Positions 31,776 through 43,469 are shown, counted from the stretch's first letter. The stretch is DNA of 64,000 nt from Vinca minor (GCA_026122235.1 JAOCZM010000015.1:13355001-13419000); one strand, 5' to 3'. The notes: generated from the letters alone by a model not told the origin. Made by a program: numbers and translations.

Positions 31776-32435
31776 TCCAACAATCGGTTGAATTTCAATT
31801 TGGTCCCTATAAATGGCTTGTAGTGTCAAGTTCTTCCTCGAAGTTTTATAAATGTCAACATCGTCTCTAGAAATGACTCACAGTGTCAAGTTCGTCCCTG
31901 TAAATAGCTTGCAGTGTCAAGTCCGTTCCTGAAATTACATAAATATCAACCTCGTCCCTGTCTCGAAGTGTCAAGTTTGTCCCTGATATTTAAAAAATGC
32001 CAACCTTCATACCAAGTTCAACATATCATTAGAAAAATATGTATCACAATTTGGCTATTTTCTCAAGAATATACTGGAGCTTAAATAAATCCAGAAAATT
32101 AAAAATTTAAGTAAACGAAATTCAAAACCGATTATAATGAAACCATAAACAAATTGCAAAAATATATATACAAAAATTTCTAAAGATCGCAAAATCACTT
32201 GGTATGGAGGTTGACTTTTCCGAAATTTCAAAAATGAACTTGACATTGCGAGCCATTTTTAGGGACGAGATTGACATTTCTGTATTTTCAGGGACCAACT
32301 TGAAATTGTGAGCTATTTACAGGGACGAACTTGACACTGTGAGCCATTTATAGGTTGACATTTCTAAAATTTTAGGGATGAACTTGACATTGCGAGCCAT
32401 TTACATGGACCAAAATGAAATTCACTCCAACAATC
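31776..32435. mobile_element. Foldback Mutator-like element with internal tandem units
   Basis: The element at 31786-32425 is flanked by TCCAACAATC (31776-31785 and 32426-32435). The ends GTTGAATTTCAATTTGGTCC and its inverse GGACCAAAATGAAATTCAC match. Both arms are built from repeats of about 40 bp of the form 'tgacattgtgagccatttacagggacgaac' in opposite orientation. No coding capacity. Confidence 0.8.
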
Positions 32436-33107
32436 TTGAGCAAAGTAGATATATTCAATATATTATTTAAGGATATTCCTTAGATATTTTTCTCAATTGA
32501 ACTCTCTGAGATTGTTTATGTTTTTATTTTCATAGTTACAGTATCAATAGAATAGTTCGACTATCGTGGTGTTTCAGCCTTCATTGAGAGTTTAATCTAC
32601 TTGGAGTTGCTTAGATTCTATTCCCCTTGGAACTAATTCGAGAAAGAGAATGATCCGTTTTAACCTTACGTTGCCGAATCTTGACTTAAAACATCAAGGT
32701 TCCTCATCAAGTTACTAAGATTATTAGGTTCTAGGCGTTCAATTTTTTTCTATATGAATGTCAAGAAAAATGAATATTTAATTTGAGATTGAAAAATATA
32801 TTTGAGAAAATGATGTTAAACAACATTTTAGACTTAAAAAGGGTGTATTTTGATTCCTTCACGCACATTCTCAGTATGAATCTTTTCCTTTAGATCTCAA
32901 ATCTTCCCTCACTAACTCACTTTTATAATATAAAAAAATTCAAATAAAAAACCAATTCAGACACACAAACAAATCATATCATACCATCATAATATCGTAA
33001 GAATGTACTCGATCGGGCACAAAACAGTGGACGGATGAGGAGTTACTAATTGCCTCCACATTCGTTATAGGAGTGTTGCTAATAGCACAAATTGTTTTTC
33101 TCTCAAT
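32436..33107. other. Intergenic stretch, nothing recognised
   Basis: AT-rich single-copy-looking DNA. No ORF or repeat that I can support. Confidence 0.4.
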
Positions 33108-33693
33108 TTTATAATAGGGAAATTCGCTTATTTAGTCCCCTAACAGTTTTTATTTCGTCTGTTTAGTTCCCAAATTTTAATTTAAGCATAGATATTCCCT
33201 AATCAATTTATAGGCAGCAGAAAGAGTCCCTGCCACCACTTACGCCTTGGAATATTACAGATTTTGACATGTGCGACATGCATTCTCAACTAAAACAATA
33301 ATGATAATAAACTAAAAAAAAAAAAAAAATCTTTTATTCCATCTTCTTTCTCCTTGAGCCTCACCTGACACTCTTTCTCCTTGAGCGGCGGTTACGTTGA
33401 AGAAGAAGACAATATGCTCCTAGGTTTAGAAAATAAGAAGATTTATTTCTCACTTTTTTTGGTTTTTAAAATAATGATTTCAAACACGTATTAGTAATTT
33501 ACCTTGTTTAATTGAGAATGCATGCCGCACATGCCAAAATCAGCCAGATTTCAACGCGTAAGTGGTGGCGGGGACTCATTCTGCTGCCCATAAATTGATT
33601 AGAGACTATCTAGACTGAAATATAAATTTAAGGACTAAACAGGCGAAATAAAAATTATTAGAAGACTAAATAGACAAATTTCCCTTTATAATA
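33108..33693. mobile_element. Mutator-like element with ~185-bp inverted arms and 9-bp duplication
   Basis: The element at 33117-33684 starts GGGAAATTCGCTTATTTAGT and ends with the inverted ACTAAATAGACAAATTTCCC. Arms run about 33117-33300 and 33500-33684. It is flanked by the perfect 9-bp repeat TTTATAATA at 33108-33116 and 33685-33693. The middle ~200 bp is non-coding. Confidence 0.85.
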
Positions 33694-35070
33694 TAAGTCG
33701 TAATTAAATAAAAACCTTATATTACTAACCAATTATATTATGAAATGAAGAGAGTAATTGTGTTTGAGTAAAATTAATGCCAATAATCCATAGAACCTAG
33801 TAAACCCCCAAAAGAGCAGTGAATTCCCCCAAGCAGGACTGCAGCCGTGCATCAGTGGTGACGGAATATTCATCAGTCAGGCTCCTATGCGGAACAGGAA
33901 AAAATCCGTACGTGCGGAACAATCTAAGCTGTCGGATGATAGTTTGAACGGCTCAGATCTAGAGAGAGGAAAGTTATGGCTGATTTAAAAAATAAAAAAA
34001 AAAACTTTTCTCTCTCCAAATCTGTACCGTTAAAAAATCTCATCCGACAACTGGAATGGTATTCCGCCAGTGCTGAACACTGGAGCCGGGAGCAATATTC
34101 AAATACCCGCCGCCGCTATAAGTTATGGTTGGACCATGTTTTGTCGTTTGTAGAAAGCTTAGGACGACCAATCAAATGGAAACAGTGTTTATTTCTCATA
34201 TAAAACAATCTGTAATCCAATATGGATTCGGTTCAATTTGATTCGTTGACCAAATGGTCTTAGGCTTGAGAAGCTTCATTTTGGTCTAGGACTATGAGCA
34301 AATTATTTTTATATTAAAACTTGCCCCAAATCAATAATTGTATTATGTTTGCCCAAAAAGTTAATTGAAATGAGAAAAAATGTCTTAGGTGATTTTTTTG
34401 TCTATTTATGTTATATTTATTGGTCTAAAAAAAATTTGTAGGATGATGAGAAAAAATACTCTTTAACCAAGGGTTAAAATTTATCCTAATAACTGTTTCT
34501 TAGTAAAAGGAAAAATGTGACGGTGATTATAATCTTAAAGAAAGGATTACAAAAATTGAAAGTGGATCTCTCTTTAAAAAAATTCTTTTATGTTTTACAA
34601 AAATAAATTGTTTGTAAAAAAATGCAAGTGAAATCTATACTAGGAGTTCAATTGCTATTTTTTATATAAATTTTTTTTTTAAAAAAAAAAATCCTTTTTT
34701 TAACTCATTCATATTTTAACTTAATTGGTGAATTCCTAAAAAAATTAAAAACTCAATTGATGAATCATGGTGATGTGTCTGGGGGAAGATTAATCCGAAA
34801 TAGTACTGTTTTGGGTTGACTGTTGACTGTTGACTGCTTGCTTGGTGTGCGGGTGTGCGGCAGCTTTTGGATAGCACCAGTTACAGTTTCGTTATGATGC
34901 AGAACTCTATTTATTTTGCCGTGCGAAATAAATCTCAATTATCCTTAAATTTTATAATTGAAACTTATTTTGTTATGATGCAGAACACAAGCTGCTGCTC
35001 AGGCTGATTTTATAAAGTTGAGATATTCAATTACAACCATCTCCAAAAGGAAAGATATAAGCATTCAAAT
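33694..35070. other. Intergenic; one hairpin repeat
   Basis: About 33905-34070 is an inverted repeat: 'ctgtcggatgatag...acggctcagat' pairs with 'atctgtaccgt...ctcatccgacaactgg'. The 75-codon frame there is a by-product of that repeat. At 34817-34840 three TTGAC W-box cores occur in tandem, not near any gene. No gene. Confidence 0.4.
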
Positions 35071-35178
35071 TTATTATAAAATTAGTGGGAGTCTTCTGGC
35101 CACAGTGGAAATGGCCGTGGGACGCAGGACCGAGATTCTGCGTTCGATTCTGCCCCGTAAATTATTATAAAATTAGTG
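35071..35178 (+). mobile_element. Minimal (74-bp) tRNA-like retrocopy or SINE, 17-bp duplication
   Basis: The 74-bp body (35088-35161) lies between identical 17-bp repeats TTATTATAAAATTAGTG (35071-35087 and 35162-35178). It has an A-box-like TGGCCACAGTGG (35097-35108) and a B box GTTCGATTC (35142-35150), and ends CCCCGTAAA. It is essentially a tRNA-sized retroposed unit with no separate body. It is not an exact functional tRNA by eye. Confidence 0.8.
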
Positions 35179-38132
35179 TTATCTAAAAGATTCTCAACCA
35201 TAATTTTGTTTCAAATTTGATTGCTCTCTTTGACACTTGAAAAACCTCGATGGGTTGATATCACGAACAATTTTGGCTAACCAAAACCATTCAAAAAGTT
35301 GGATAACTCGGCCAACCCGAAGTTCAATATGGGTCTCAATGGGAAAATGTCTGACTGAGAACTACAGACCGGCCGAAAAAAATGGTTAGAAGTAATCAAT
35401 AATTCCTTTTATCTTTATTTATACAGTTTTTATATATTTTTATTACGAATTTCCGCACTTAAATTCATGTAGTTAATCTTATAATTAGCTTCTTGGAATC
35501 AACTAGGCTTCCTGCGTGAGAATATCTTTTCAATAACACATACTTAAATTAGAATCCAACTCCTATACAATGCTTTATGTGTGAGAGACTTTTCTTAATA
35601 ACACATATTTAGTTTTAAGGTTGTCCGTTTGACTCCGTGAGGAATTATTTTTCAATAATGCATATTTGACCGATTTGCAGTTTTCAAATGTAAACCATCC
35701 TAAAAGAATGAATTCCAAACGTAAATACAAAGTTCGGCCAACCTAACTTGTTAACTCAACATTCAACCGGATTTTTTCAACCCTACGTCCATAAAATTAT
35801 TGTCTTGAACATCAATTAAGTTCATTATAGTGACTACATAAAAGGACTATGACTATGAACGAAAGAAATAAAAACAGGGGAAAACACAACAAAAGTCCAG
35901 TTTCCTTAGCATAATCCAAAGATGGTCAAACATATCCATGTATTTTTGTGATTATAAGTGGAAAAAAAAATGTCTGTAGAATCTCACACAATGTGATAAA
36001 GAAAATACTTAACTTCCTTGAATTATTTAGCTAGAATATTTAGAGAATTCCCCTCTTCTATGGTCCATTTTGATGTCGATTATATTAATAGAGAACTCAA
36101 AATTTGCCAAATAATTTTTCAAACAAAAGTCACATTAACCCAGTTTCCTAGAAGGTGTTAACGCTCTGGCTTCATTGAACCATAAAATATATGTAAGCAG
36201 TTTGATCACTAAAGTGAAGAAGAAAATGGATTTCACAGCTTCCTGGAAATTCCTGAAATCGTTAAAAAAAAATTATTGGGTTTTGACTACCATTTTTGGA
36301 TGATAAAGAACGAATTTTAAAATGCTTAATTAAGAGCATATTGTGACGTTAATTAGGAGAGTGCATGAATTAAGCCTAAATTTTGTACACCAAATATGGT
36401 CTAAGATACCTTAATAAGATTTTGTTGGGCCCACCAATATGCAAAAGGGAAAATCTCATATGGCGATGGGGGGTGTCATAAAATAATGGGCTAATTTTAT
36501 AAGTGTCCTCCATTTGTAATTATATGTCAATTATTTTAATTTCAGCAATAGTGTTCATATATCTAAAAACCGTCCAGAATCTAATGGACGTTAGTAATTT
36601 TTATTTATTTTTAAATAAAAAAATTCATTTTACCAAAGTTGTCATCCAATATAACACCTCAAATTGGCATTAGTCCAGAATCACCGCATTCGAATTGACC
36701 AAATTGACGAATTCGGAATTCAATTTTTGCCGAATTAACTGATTTCACAAGAAACCAAATTGAACATTGAGACAAATCCAAGATCAAAACAAACACTAAA
36801 TTCAGAAAAAGATAATATAAACAATAAATTCGTTAGTGTTTAATTAACTATATTTACACAAAAAATTAATAGAAAAATCGGCAAAATGACAATTCTATGG
36901 TTTATTTACTTTAGATATTCAATATATAATAAAATTAATAAATTACTAAAAAATGAATTCAAATTCGTTCCAACCGAATTTAATAATAGTGCAACCGATT
37001 TCGTCCTATTTTTTCTACCAAATCGAATTCGGATATATCTGAATTACGAAAATTCGAATTGTCATATTGAATTCGAATTCGCCGGTAATTCGGTAAAAAT
37101 TGATTTTGCTCACCCCTACCTTCAACCCAACCCTTCATCTTTTCTCCATCGCTGCTACCCATCTCTTCCCTCTTTATCCATCGCCGCCACCCATCCCCAC
37201 TCTTCCTCCTTGATTCCGTCCCAACCCCTTAATTAATTGGCAACTCTTCCTTGACTCTTCCTCTTTCTCGCATCGTCTCCTCTTCTAACCCTAATCATCT
37301 TCTTCTTTACCTATCTAAATTTAAATCCAACAGCCTCCGCCGCCATCTCTGATGTTGTCAACGTTTCCGCCATCTCCAACGTTGTCAACTTCGCCGTGAT
37401 TTCTCTTTCCGTCACAAATTTTTCCTTGCAGATACAGATCAATCCCTGTCCTCCCTCTTCCCCTTGTAGCACTTCTCACGTCCATCATCCGTTAAAGTTA
37501 ACGACAACCAAATGAATGAAGTTTTTAAATCGATACTTCTATAAAAAATTGAAATGTTAAAAAATCACAAAATTTAGTTCAAGTGTTAAAATAGAGAATC
37601 GACTGAAAGTTTAAGGGTGTACGACACTTTTTACCCTTTGTAAATTTTTACATCTTTAAGTCTACAAGAAAAATATATTTCGTTGACATTTTTTTTCTAA
37701 AAACGTTTTATTAGGATCGGGTAGAGAAGTGTCCTATTCGAAATTTATCGTTCTGGAATATAAATGTTGCCCTAATTGCATTATTTTTCTTTGACACTTA
37801 ACTGACATATTACTAAAATTATTTAGATGATTATTTAATGTAAAATAAAATTTGACTAACGAAATGGATTAAGAGTCCATCTACATATTAAACATGTTAG
37901 ATACATCATTTTATGTCTAATCATGAGAAGATTCATGCATTTAGGCTGTAAAACTTCGATAAAGTAACTAATAAGCGATCAGATTAGTCATTAGAGTACA
38001 GTGGAGAATAGCATATTAATATCTTAATGCCTGGTGTGGGGTCCATCTACAATTTAGCCCTGGCGCCGGCGGTCAATGGAATGGACTGTTCCTTGCGAAA
38101 CTTCTAGAAACGTCAACTTTTCTCCTTACGGC
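35179..38132. other. Gene-poor intergenic stretch
   Basis: 36630-37100 has many 'cgaattcg/aattcgaattc' blocks, an unclassified repeat. 37120-37480 is pyrimidine- and CG-richer, with broken open frames that resemble no known family. I could not assign a gene. The rest is AT-rich. Confidence 0.35.
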
Positions 38133-38419
38133 TCTACTTGGATTGGGTTTTGATTTGGGTTTGGGTTTGAGTTTTGGCGGGAGAGGCTAAAAAGTGGGCG
38201 GAAAAAATTCAAATTCAATTTATTTTTTCAAATAATCGTTCAATTCCAAATTTTTTTCTCAAAAATTTGGAATTTGAACATCTCCCGCCAATTTTAGAGG
38301 CCAAAATTTGAAGAAAAACGATTATTTGAAGAAAAAAATTTGAATTTGAATTTTTCCCGCCCACTTTTTAGCCTCTCCCGCAAAAACCCAAACCCAAACC
38401 AAAACCCAATCCAAGTAGA
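38133..38419. mobile_element. Long-hairpin MITE (CTACTTGGATTGGG family)
   Basis: An almost perfect ~290-bp palindrome. The left arm starts TCTACTTGGATTGGGTTTTG and the right arm ends with AAAACCCAATCCAAGTAGA. 'ggcgggagaggctaaaaagtgg' is mirrored by 'ccactttttagcctctcccgc'. A diverged second copy is at 62083-62374. No clear duplication. Confidence 0.75.
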
Positions 38420-38491
38420 CCCTACGTGTCTATCTGACGTGTACTTGATTTAATTTTGATTATATGATTTAACATTTTTATGTATTACATT

Positions 38492-40602
38492 TGTGATTTT
38501 TTAATTTGAGGGGCGTAGTGGATGTGTTGGTTAGACAAGGGATTTGAGTGGATTTGTTAGTAAATTGAGGGGCCTTTTGTTATGGGAGTTAATGGGAGAG
38601 TTAGTGCAGTAATTGAGAGTAATTAGTGCAGGATTTTGTGTGGAGGTTACAAGAAGAAGAAAAAGAGGAAGATGGGATAAAAGGGAAAAATCTGGCAGCT
38701 CGACAGTCTGTGGGAGATTGACCTTTTGGAGGGGTTACAGTAGTTGGATTTAGGCGCACAACACATGAATCTTGTAGAGAATTGAAAGAGTAACGAGTAG
38801 GAACTGACGGATTGAGATTTCGAGGTCCCGTGCAGAAAGTTATAGCGTTCGGAAGTAGGCTGTTTTTCCTGGAATTCTGGAATTTGTGTTCTTAGTACGA
38901 TTTTGTTAAGCTTTTGAAGTAAGGATATTCCCCCTTGTTATTTTCAGTCCTAAATCATGAAAATCAGTATTTTAATGATATTGAATTGTGTAGGAAATGT
39001 TTATTCATGTTTTTATTTCATTAAAATCGGATGAAGAATTGAAGTATGTGATTTGTATGAACTGTCTGTTGTCTTCGTATTGCTACGTTTAATAATTAGA
39101 TATATGAGTTTTGATTTGGTGAGATTACAATTCTTAAGTTGTTATTCGCTATTGGCTATGTATGAAAGTAAAGCATGTTATGTCTCCATTAAATGTTAAA
39201 GTATATGTTATATGAATCGGTTGTCTAGCGCAATCGAGGTTTCTAAAGTGTATATGTTATATGAACCGGTTGCCTAGTGCAATCGAGGTTACTAAAGTGT
39301 TTAACTGTTTGCCTTGTGCGAGTGAGGCTACTAAAGTGTATATGTTATATGAACCGATTGTCTAGCGCAATCGAGGTTACTTAAGTGTACATGTTATATG
39401 AACCGGTTGTTTAGCGCAATCGAGGTTACTAAAATGTATATGTTATATGAATCGGTTGTCTAGTGCAATCGAGGTTACTAAAGTGTTTAACCGCTTGCCT
39501 TGTGCGAGTGAGGCTACTAAAGTGCATATGTTAAATGAACCGGTTTTCTAGTGCAATCGAAATTACTAAAATGTTTAATTCCTTGCCTTATGTGAGTGAG
39601 GCTACTAAAGAGTACATGTTACATGAACCGATTGTTTAGTGCAATCAAGGTTACTAAAGTGAATGTGTATAAGAGTTAAAGAAATGTGTACCCTTGTTCC
39701 TTAGTTTGTTAAAGAAACTTGTTTTTTGCATAATTGAAACCGGATAAGTTTGAAAGTAAAGCATTTTATGTTCTAAAATTATTTGATGGTTTTTGTTGCT
39801 TATGTTTTGGTCTTATTTTCTATCTCATATTGGTCTAAAATGTACTTTTTGGGTTTGGAAAATGGGGATTTCCGTAATGATGTTTTCTTTCACATTTTAA
39901 ACTGTTTTTGGTTTGCACTGTATCTCGGTCGACCGCACACATGTGTAGGTCGTTCGGGATTTCTGATTTAGCTACTGCCTCGATTTCGGTCGACCATCTA
40001 GCTCCGTTGGTCGGCCGAATAGTAGATAGTGCTTCTGTCCAGATTCTGGGTGACCGTTTCAGTGGATCGAACCCCTGGTTGGTCGACCGAAAATCTGTTC
40101 AGTCAGTCTGGTTTTCTGATTCAGTCATTTTTCAGAGTTCAGCCCGTCATTGGTTCTGAGTATTTCGCATATGTTTTTCTGACGTTTTTAAAGTATTTCA
40201 AGTCAAGCCTTGTATTGATTTCACACATTTTGGGAAAGTCGGGAAATTATTTTGTGTTGTGTTTGAAGTTTCATCCCAAGGGGGTTGATACTTACTGGGC
40301 TAGGTTAGTAGCTCAGTCCTTCCTATATTTTTCTTTTGCAGATGTCTAGGTTGATGGGAATTTGATCGAGGAAGATTTTTGAGGCTTTTGTAATAGATAG
40401 AACATTTTCCTTCTTTCAGTTTGTACTTTGCTTCCTTTGTAAGATCATACATTGTATTTGGAGTATTTTATTTCTGTAAGAACCTTTCGTTTCCTTCTAA
40501 GTTTAATTTCTTTTGGGAATTTTAGCATTTTCGTTTGAGGGTTCGGTGTCCCATCAGCGTATGTGACACTGTCCAGTCACCCTTAGGATACACGATGTGA
40601 CA
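38492..40602 (+). mobile_element. Probable solo LTR of a gypsy-type retrotransposon
   Basis: It begins TGTGATTTTTTAATTTGAGG and ends GATGTGACA, TG...CA ends in the style of large plant Ty3-gypsy LTRs. Near the 3' end 'gatacttactgggctaggttagtagctcag' style sequence and TTTTGCAGATG match common gypsy LTR 3' regions. GGTCGACC-type motifs recur at 39926-40098. No primer-binding site follows and flanking 5-mers do not match, so an old solo LTR or fragment is inferred. Confidence 0.4.
39202..39661 (+). repeat. Higher-order tandem repeat of 49-bp (A) and 39-bp (B) units
   Basis: Seven A units ('tatatgttatatgaaccgg...ctaaagtg') and three B units ('tttaactgtttgccttgtgc...ctaaagtg') follow each other without gaps in the order A A B A A A B A B A. 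A units begin at 39202, 39251, 39339, 39388, 39437, 39525 and 39613. B units begin at 39300, 39486 and 39574. A and B share the last ~15 bp, so B looks like a shortened and diverged A. Confidence 0.92.
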
Positions 40603-40607
40603 ATGAG

Positions 40608-40923
40608 TAATTAAGTAAACTAGTTAGAGTATCGTCAACAGTAAAAACAGAGTGTCAACGAATTCGGAACAACTACTTAGAGCAACGCCAACAGTAGAAG
40701 TGTAGAAAAATTTGATGTGTCATTTTAAGTCTCACAAAAATACTCCAATCATTTTGTTATCATTGGAGATACTCTTACCACCGCATATAAAAGGCCCCTT
40801 ACGTAATTAGAATTATAAGTTCTATTTCTTTCTCGCGAATTGTTTTAAGGTATGTGCGTTTGCCTATTTTGTTATAAAGAAATAAATGGAAAAGAAAAGG
40901 CGGGTAACAAGTGATGTTAAGCT
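40608..40923. other. Intergenic stretch, nothing recognised
   Basis: Short AT-rich segment between the LTR-like region and a MITE. No feature supported. Confidence 0.4.
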
Positions 40924-41089
40924 AATTTTAGAGGTAAATAATCGTATGTACTCGTTTGTGTACCTATTTTTTTTATCTAACCAATCATGTATATATAAAT
41001 AAAAAATAATAATTACATACCAAATTATTATTGGTTGGACACATGAACATTACACAGATGGGTACAGACGATTTTCACCCAATTTTAGC
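40924..41089. mobile_element. Mutator-type MITE copy with 9-bp duplication (8/9)
   Basis: The element at 40933-41080 starts GGTAAATAATCGTATGTAC and ends GTACAGACGATTTTCACCC. It is flanked by AATTTTAGA (40924-40932) and AATTTTAGC (41081-41089). The core is 'atgtatatataaat'. Confidence 0.8.
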
Positions 41090-41249
41090 CTCCCCAAAAA
41101 AAGAAGAAAAGAAAAAGAAAGAAGATCACATAATCGAGATATGTGGAAGGTCAAAACTGTCAAAACCCACTCTAGAAAAATACAAATGTTCTTATGTTAG
41201 CATGAGCATCGTGTTCTTTTTCTTCCTTTGTTGGCTTTCAAAATAATGA

Positions 41250-41457
41250 GTCAAGCACAGGGACGATTATACCCCCGAGATTTTTTAAAAATACTACTAT
41301 TTAACGAAATTTTATGTGTATTTTGGAAAATTTTATCAATTTCGCCCCTCAAAGAATTTTTTTTTTTGCCTTTTTTATCGCCCCTCAAAAATTTTAGAAT
41401 TTTTTTACCAGTTTCGCCCCCCAACATCAAATTTCTAGCTTCGTCCCTGGTCAAGCA
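41250..41457. mobile_element. hAT-type MITE with perfect 8-bp duplication
   Basis: The element at 41258-41449 starts CAGGGACGATTATACCC and ends AGCTTCGTCCCTG. It is flanked by GTCAAGCA at 41250-41257 and 41450-41457. The inside is a close inverted-orientation copy of the insertion at 5040-5221, which confirms the family borders. Confidence 0.85.
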
Positions 41458-42627
41458 GCTAAATTCCAATTCCCTTCTCCTCCGAGGAAACACGAAATCC
41501 GGGTGGGTTCATGCCCCCATTCCAACAATTTACTTATTTTTTTCATAAGTGGTAGATCGACATTTTTATTTATTTTTTACTTTTTTGGAGGCCTTACCAA
41601 TTCGGATAAGACCTTATTGGCGTGGTGGTAAAATATCCCAATGATAGATTTTAATAAGTAATTTTACCGTTAAAAAATTAAAATAATACGATAAAAATAA
41701 GTTTTAAACTTTTTGCATAAGACTTCCAAATCACTAATTAAGTTCTAGAAACGATATAACGGGACCTTCTCTATAGAGACTCATTTGTGAATTTTAGCGG
41801 TTATAATGCAGAACGAAGAAAGTGTCGAGTACATATTGAACACCACGCGATAGGTGTTGCATACTTTTGGATATATGGTACATCCCTTGCATCCCTATGC
41901 AAAATATATTCTTTTCTAATTAACACTCATCCTAAGTCATGTAAAACATGCCTTATGCAGCAGATTTTCTAAAAATCACAACAAATATTCGCTCTAAAAA
42001 TTTTGAACTCTCGAATTTTTTATATGACGGTCCAAAAAAGATAAAAAAAATATTCATAATATACTGAATTTGTAGCGTTGTGAACAATAATCAAACATTG
42101 AGTTGTGAAAGGTTGGTCTATTACACAAGTCCCACATCCCAATTTTCTCTAACCCAACCCCTGCTGCACTCTTACAGGCATAATAACCGGTGACGGATCC
42201 AAAGAAGGGTGAGTGGGTCAAATGACGCCACTCAAAAAAAAAAAAAAAAATTAATTATATATGATGTATTTTACTTCATTTAGAAAATAAATGTATAAAT
42301 GACCCCAGTGAATTATTGTGTATATCAATTGACCCCAGTAATTTTTTTAATTATATATGATATATTTTACTCCATTTAGATAATAAATATATAAATGACC
42401 GCAGTCAATTGTTGTTTATATCAAATTACCTCAGTAAAATTTTTTTCTGTATCCGTTGATATATTCACCTAAGTAAAATTCAGTTAAAGAAAACATCTCT
42501 TTTTTGCCCCTTCCCCAAGAATCTTTGACTCACTAAATCCTTTGCTACAATAAGCAACCCCTTCTTAATTTAATAAAGTGCACACTTTTTAATATATATT
42601 TATGTGGATTCCCCATTTTTCTACGAG
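41458..42627. other. Upstream flank of the ERF1-like gene; repeat remnants
   Basis: About 42194-42460 begins 'gtgacggatccaaag' and ends 'tgtatccgttgat', a hAT-like repeat related to 15212-15382, and includes a duplicated 'atatatgatrtattttactycatttaga' block. The last ~150 bp form the promoter of the ERF1-like gene. No other gene. Confidence 0.4.
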
Positions 42628-42636
42628 TATATAAAG
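42628..42636 (+). promoter_or_regulatory. TATA box of the ERF1-like gene
   Basis: TATATAAAG lies about 115 bp before the ATG at 42750. This places transcription start near 42660 and excludes upstream in-frame codons as starts. Confidence 0.65.
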
Positions 42637-42749
42637 GGTTGGTGCCCATAGCATTTCGTCAAACATCTTTCCTGCACCCCAACAAAACTGATCCCTTCCC
42701 TGCCCAGAAACAACAGAGCACACATAATCTACAAAACTCAAATTCAAAT

Positions 42750-43469
42750 ATGAATCCCCCTCATTTCCTTCAATTACAACAATTCCAATACCCAATTTTC
42801 GATTACTCATCTGAATCTTCTTTTGAATCCCCGCCGCCGATGCCACAGTCTTTCTCATGGGACGACTTTCCTAATTTCAATCAGAATTATGTTGAAGAAT
42901 CTCTTCCTTTTAACTTCAATGACTCGGAAGATATGCTTCTTCTTGATATGCTCGCCGAGTCGGAAATCAGAGAATCCTTGGAAACAAATTCATCTCCCAG
43001 TGTCAGGGAAAAAGAGGTCACTTATAGTTCTAACATAAAAGAAGAGCCCAAGATTAAGGAAAAGGGTTACAGAGGAGTAAGAAGAAGACCATGGGGAAAA
43101 TATGCCGCTGAAATTAGAGATTCCACAGGAAATGGAATCCGGGTTTGGCTTGGAACCTTCGATAGTGCTGAAGATGCTGCTTTGGCTTATGATCAAGCTG
43201 CCTTTTCAATGAGGGGTTCCATGGCTATACTCAATTTCCCAGTTGATGTAGTCGAACAATCCTTTCGTGAAATGAAATGCGAAGAGGGCGGCTCGCCTGT
43301 TGTTGCACTCAAGAAGAGACACTCGATGAAGAAGAAATCTTGGAACAGGAAAAACAGAGCAAGAGAAGAATCACAGGTAGAAAATGTGGTTGTTCTTGAG
43401 GATTTGGGAGCTGAATATCTTGAAGAATTATTGAATTCATCAGAAACTTGGCAATCGATGGAGTATTAA
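42750..43469 (+). CDS. ERF1-like AP2/ERF transcription factor (group IX, ERF1B/ORA59 type)
   Basis: An intronless gene of 239 residues. The first ATG of the frame is at 42750 (MNPPHFLQLQQFQYPIFDYS). The frame is open to 42639, but only through a TTG inside the likely 5'UTR. N-terminal motifs SFSWDDFPNFNQ and ESLPFNFNDSEDMLLLDML are typical of ERF1-type proteins and probably act in activation. The AP2 domain (about 106-165) reads GYRGVRRRPWGKYAAEIRD, IRVWLGTFDSAEDAALAYDQAAF and AILNFP. A basic stretch (KKRHSMKKKSWNRKNR) is a likely nuclear signal, and the end VVVLEDLGAEYLEELL is the conserved acidic motif. Such factors integrate ethylene and jasmonate signals on GCC-box defence promoters. Confidence 0.94.
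   Translation: MNPPHFLQLQQFQYPIFDYSSESSFESPPPMPQSFSWDDFPNFNQNYVEESLPFNFNDSEDMLLLDMLAESEIRESLETNSSPSVREKEVTYSSNIKEEPKIKEKGYRGVRRRPWGKYAAEIRDSTGNGIRVWLGTFDSAEDAALAYDQAAFSMRGSMAILNFPVDVVEQSFREMKCEEGGSPVVALKKRHSMKKKSWNRKNRAREESQVENVVVLEDLGAEYLEELLNSSETWQSMEY

Noticed and set aside
33976..34203. 75-codon open frame starting MADLKNKKKN
   Set aside because: The reading frame lies across an inverted repeat (hairpin) and has no family resemblance, splice or promoter context.
34817..34840. Triple W-box (TTGAC) cluster
   Set aside because: A real sequence motif, but no gene within several kilobases to regulate, so probably a chance tandem repeat.
36886..37480. Open frames that might be a small gene
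   Set aside because: They are built largely from AATTCGAATTC-type repeats and low-complexity pyrimidine tracts, with no recognisable domain.
42639..42749. N-terminal extension of the ERF1-like protein
   Set aside because: The extension would start at a TTG only ~10 bp after the TATA box. The first ATG is at 42750, where the protein takes on the usual ERF1 N-terminus.
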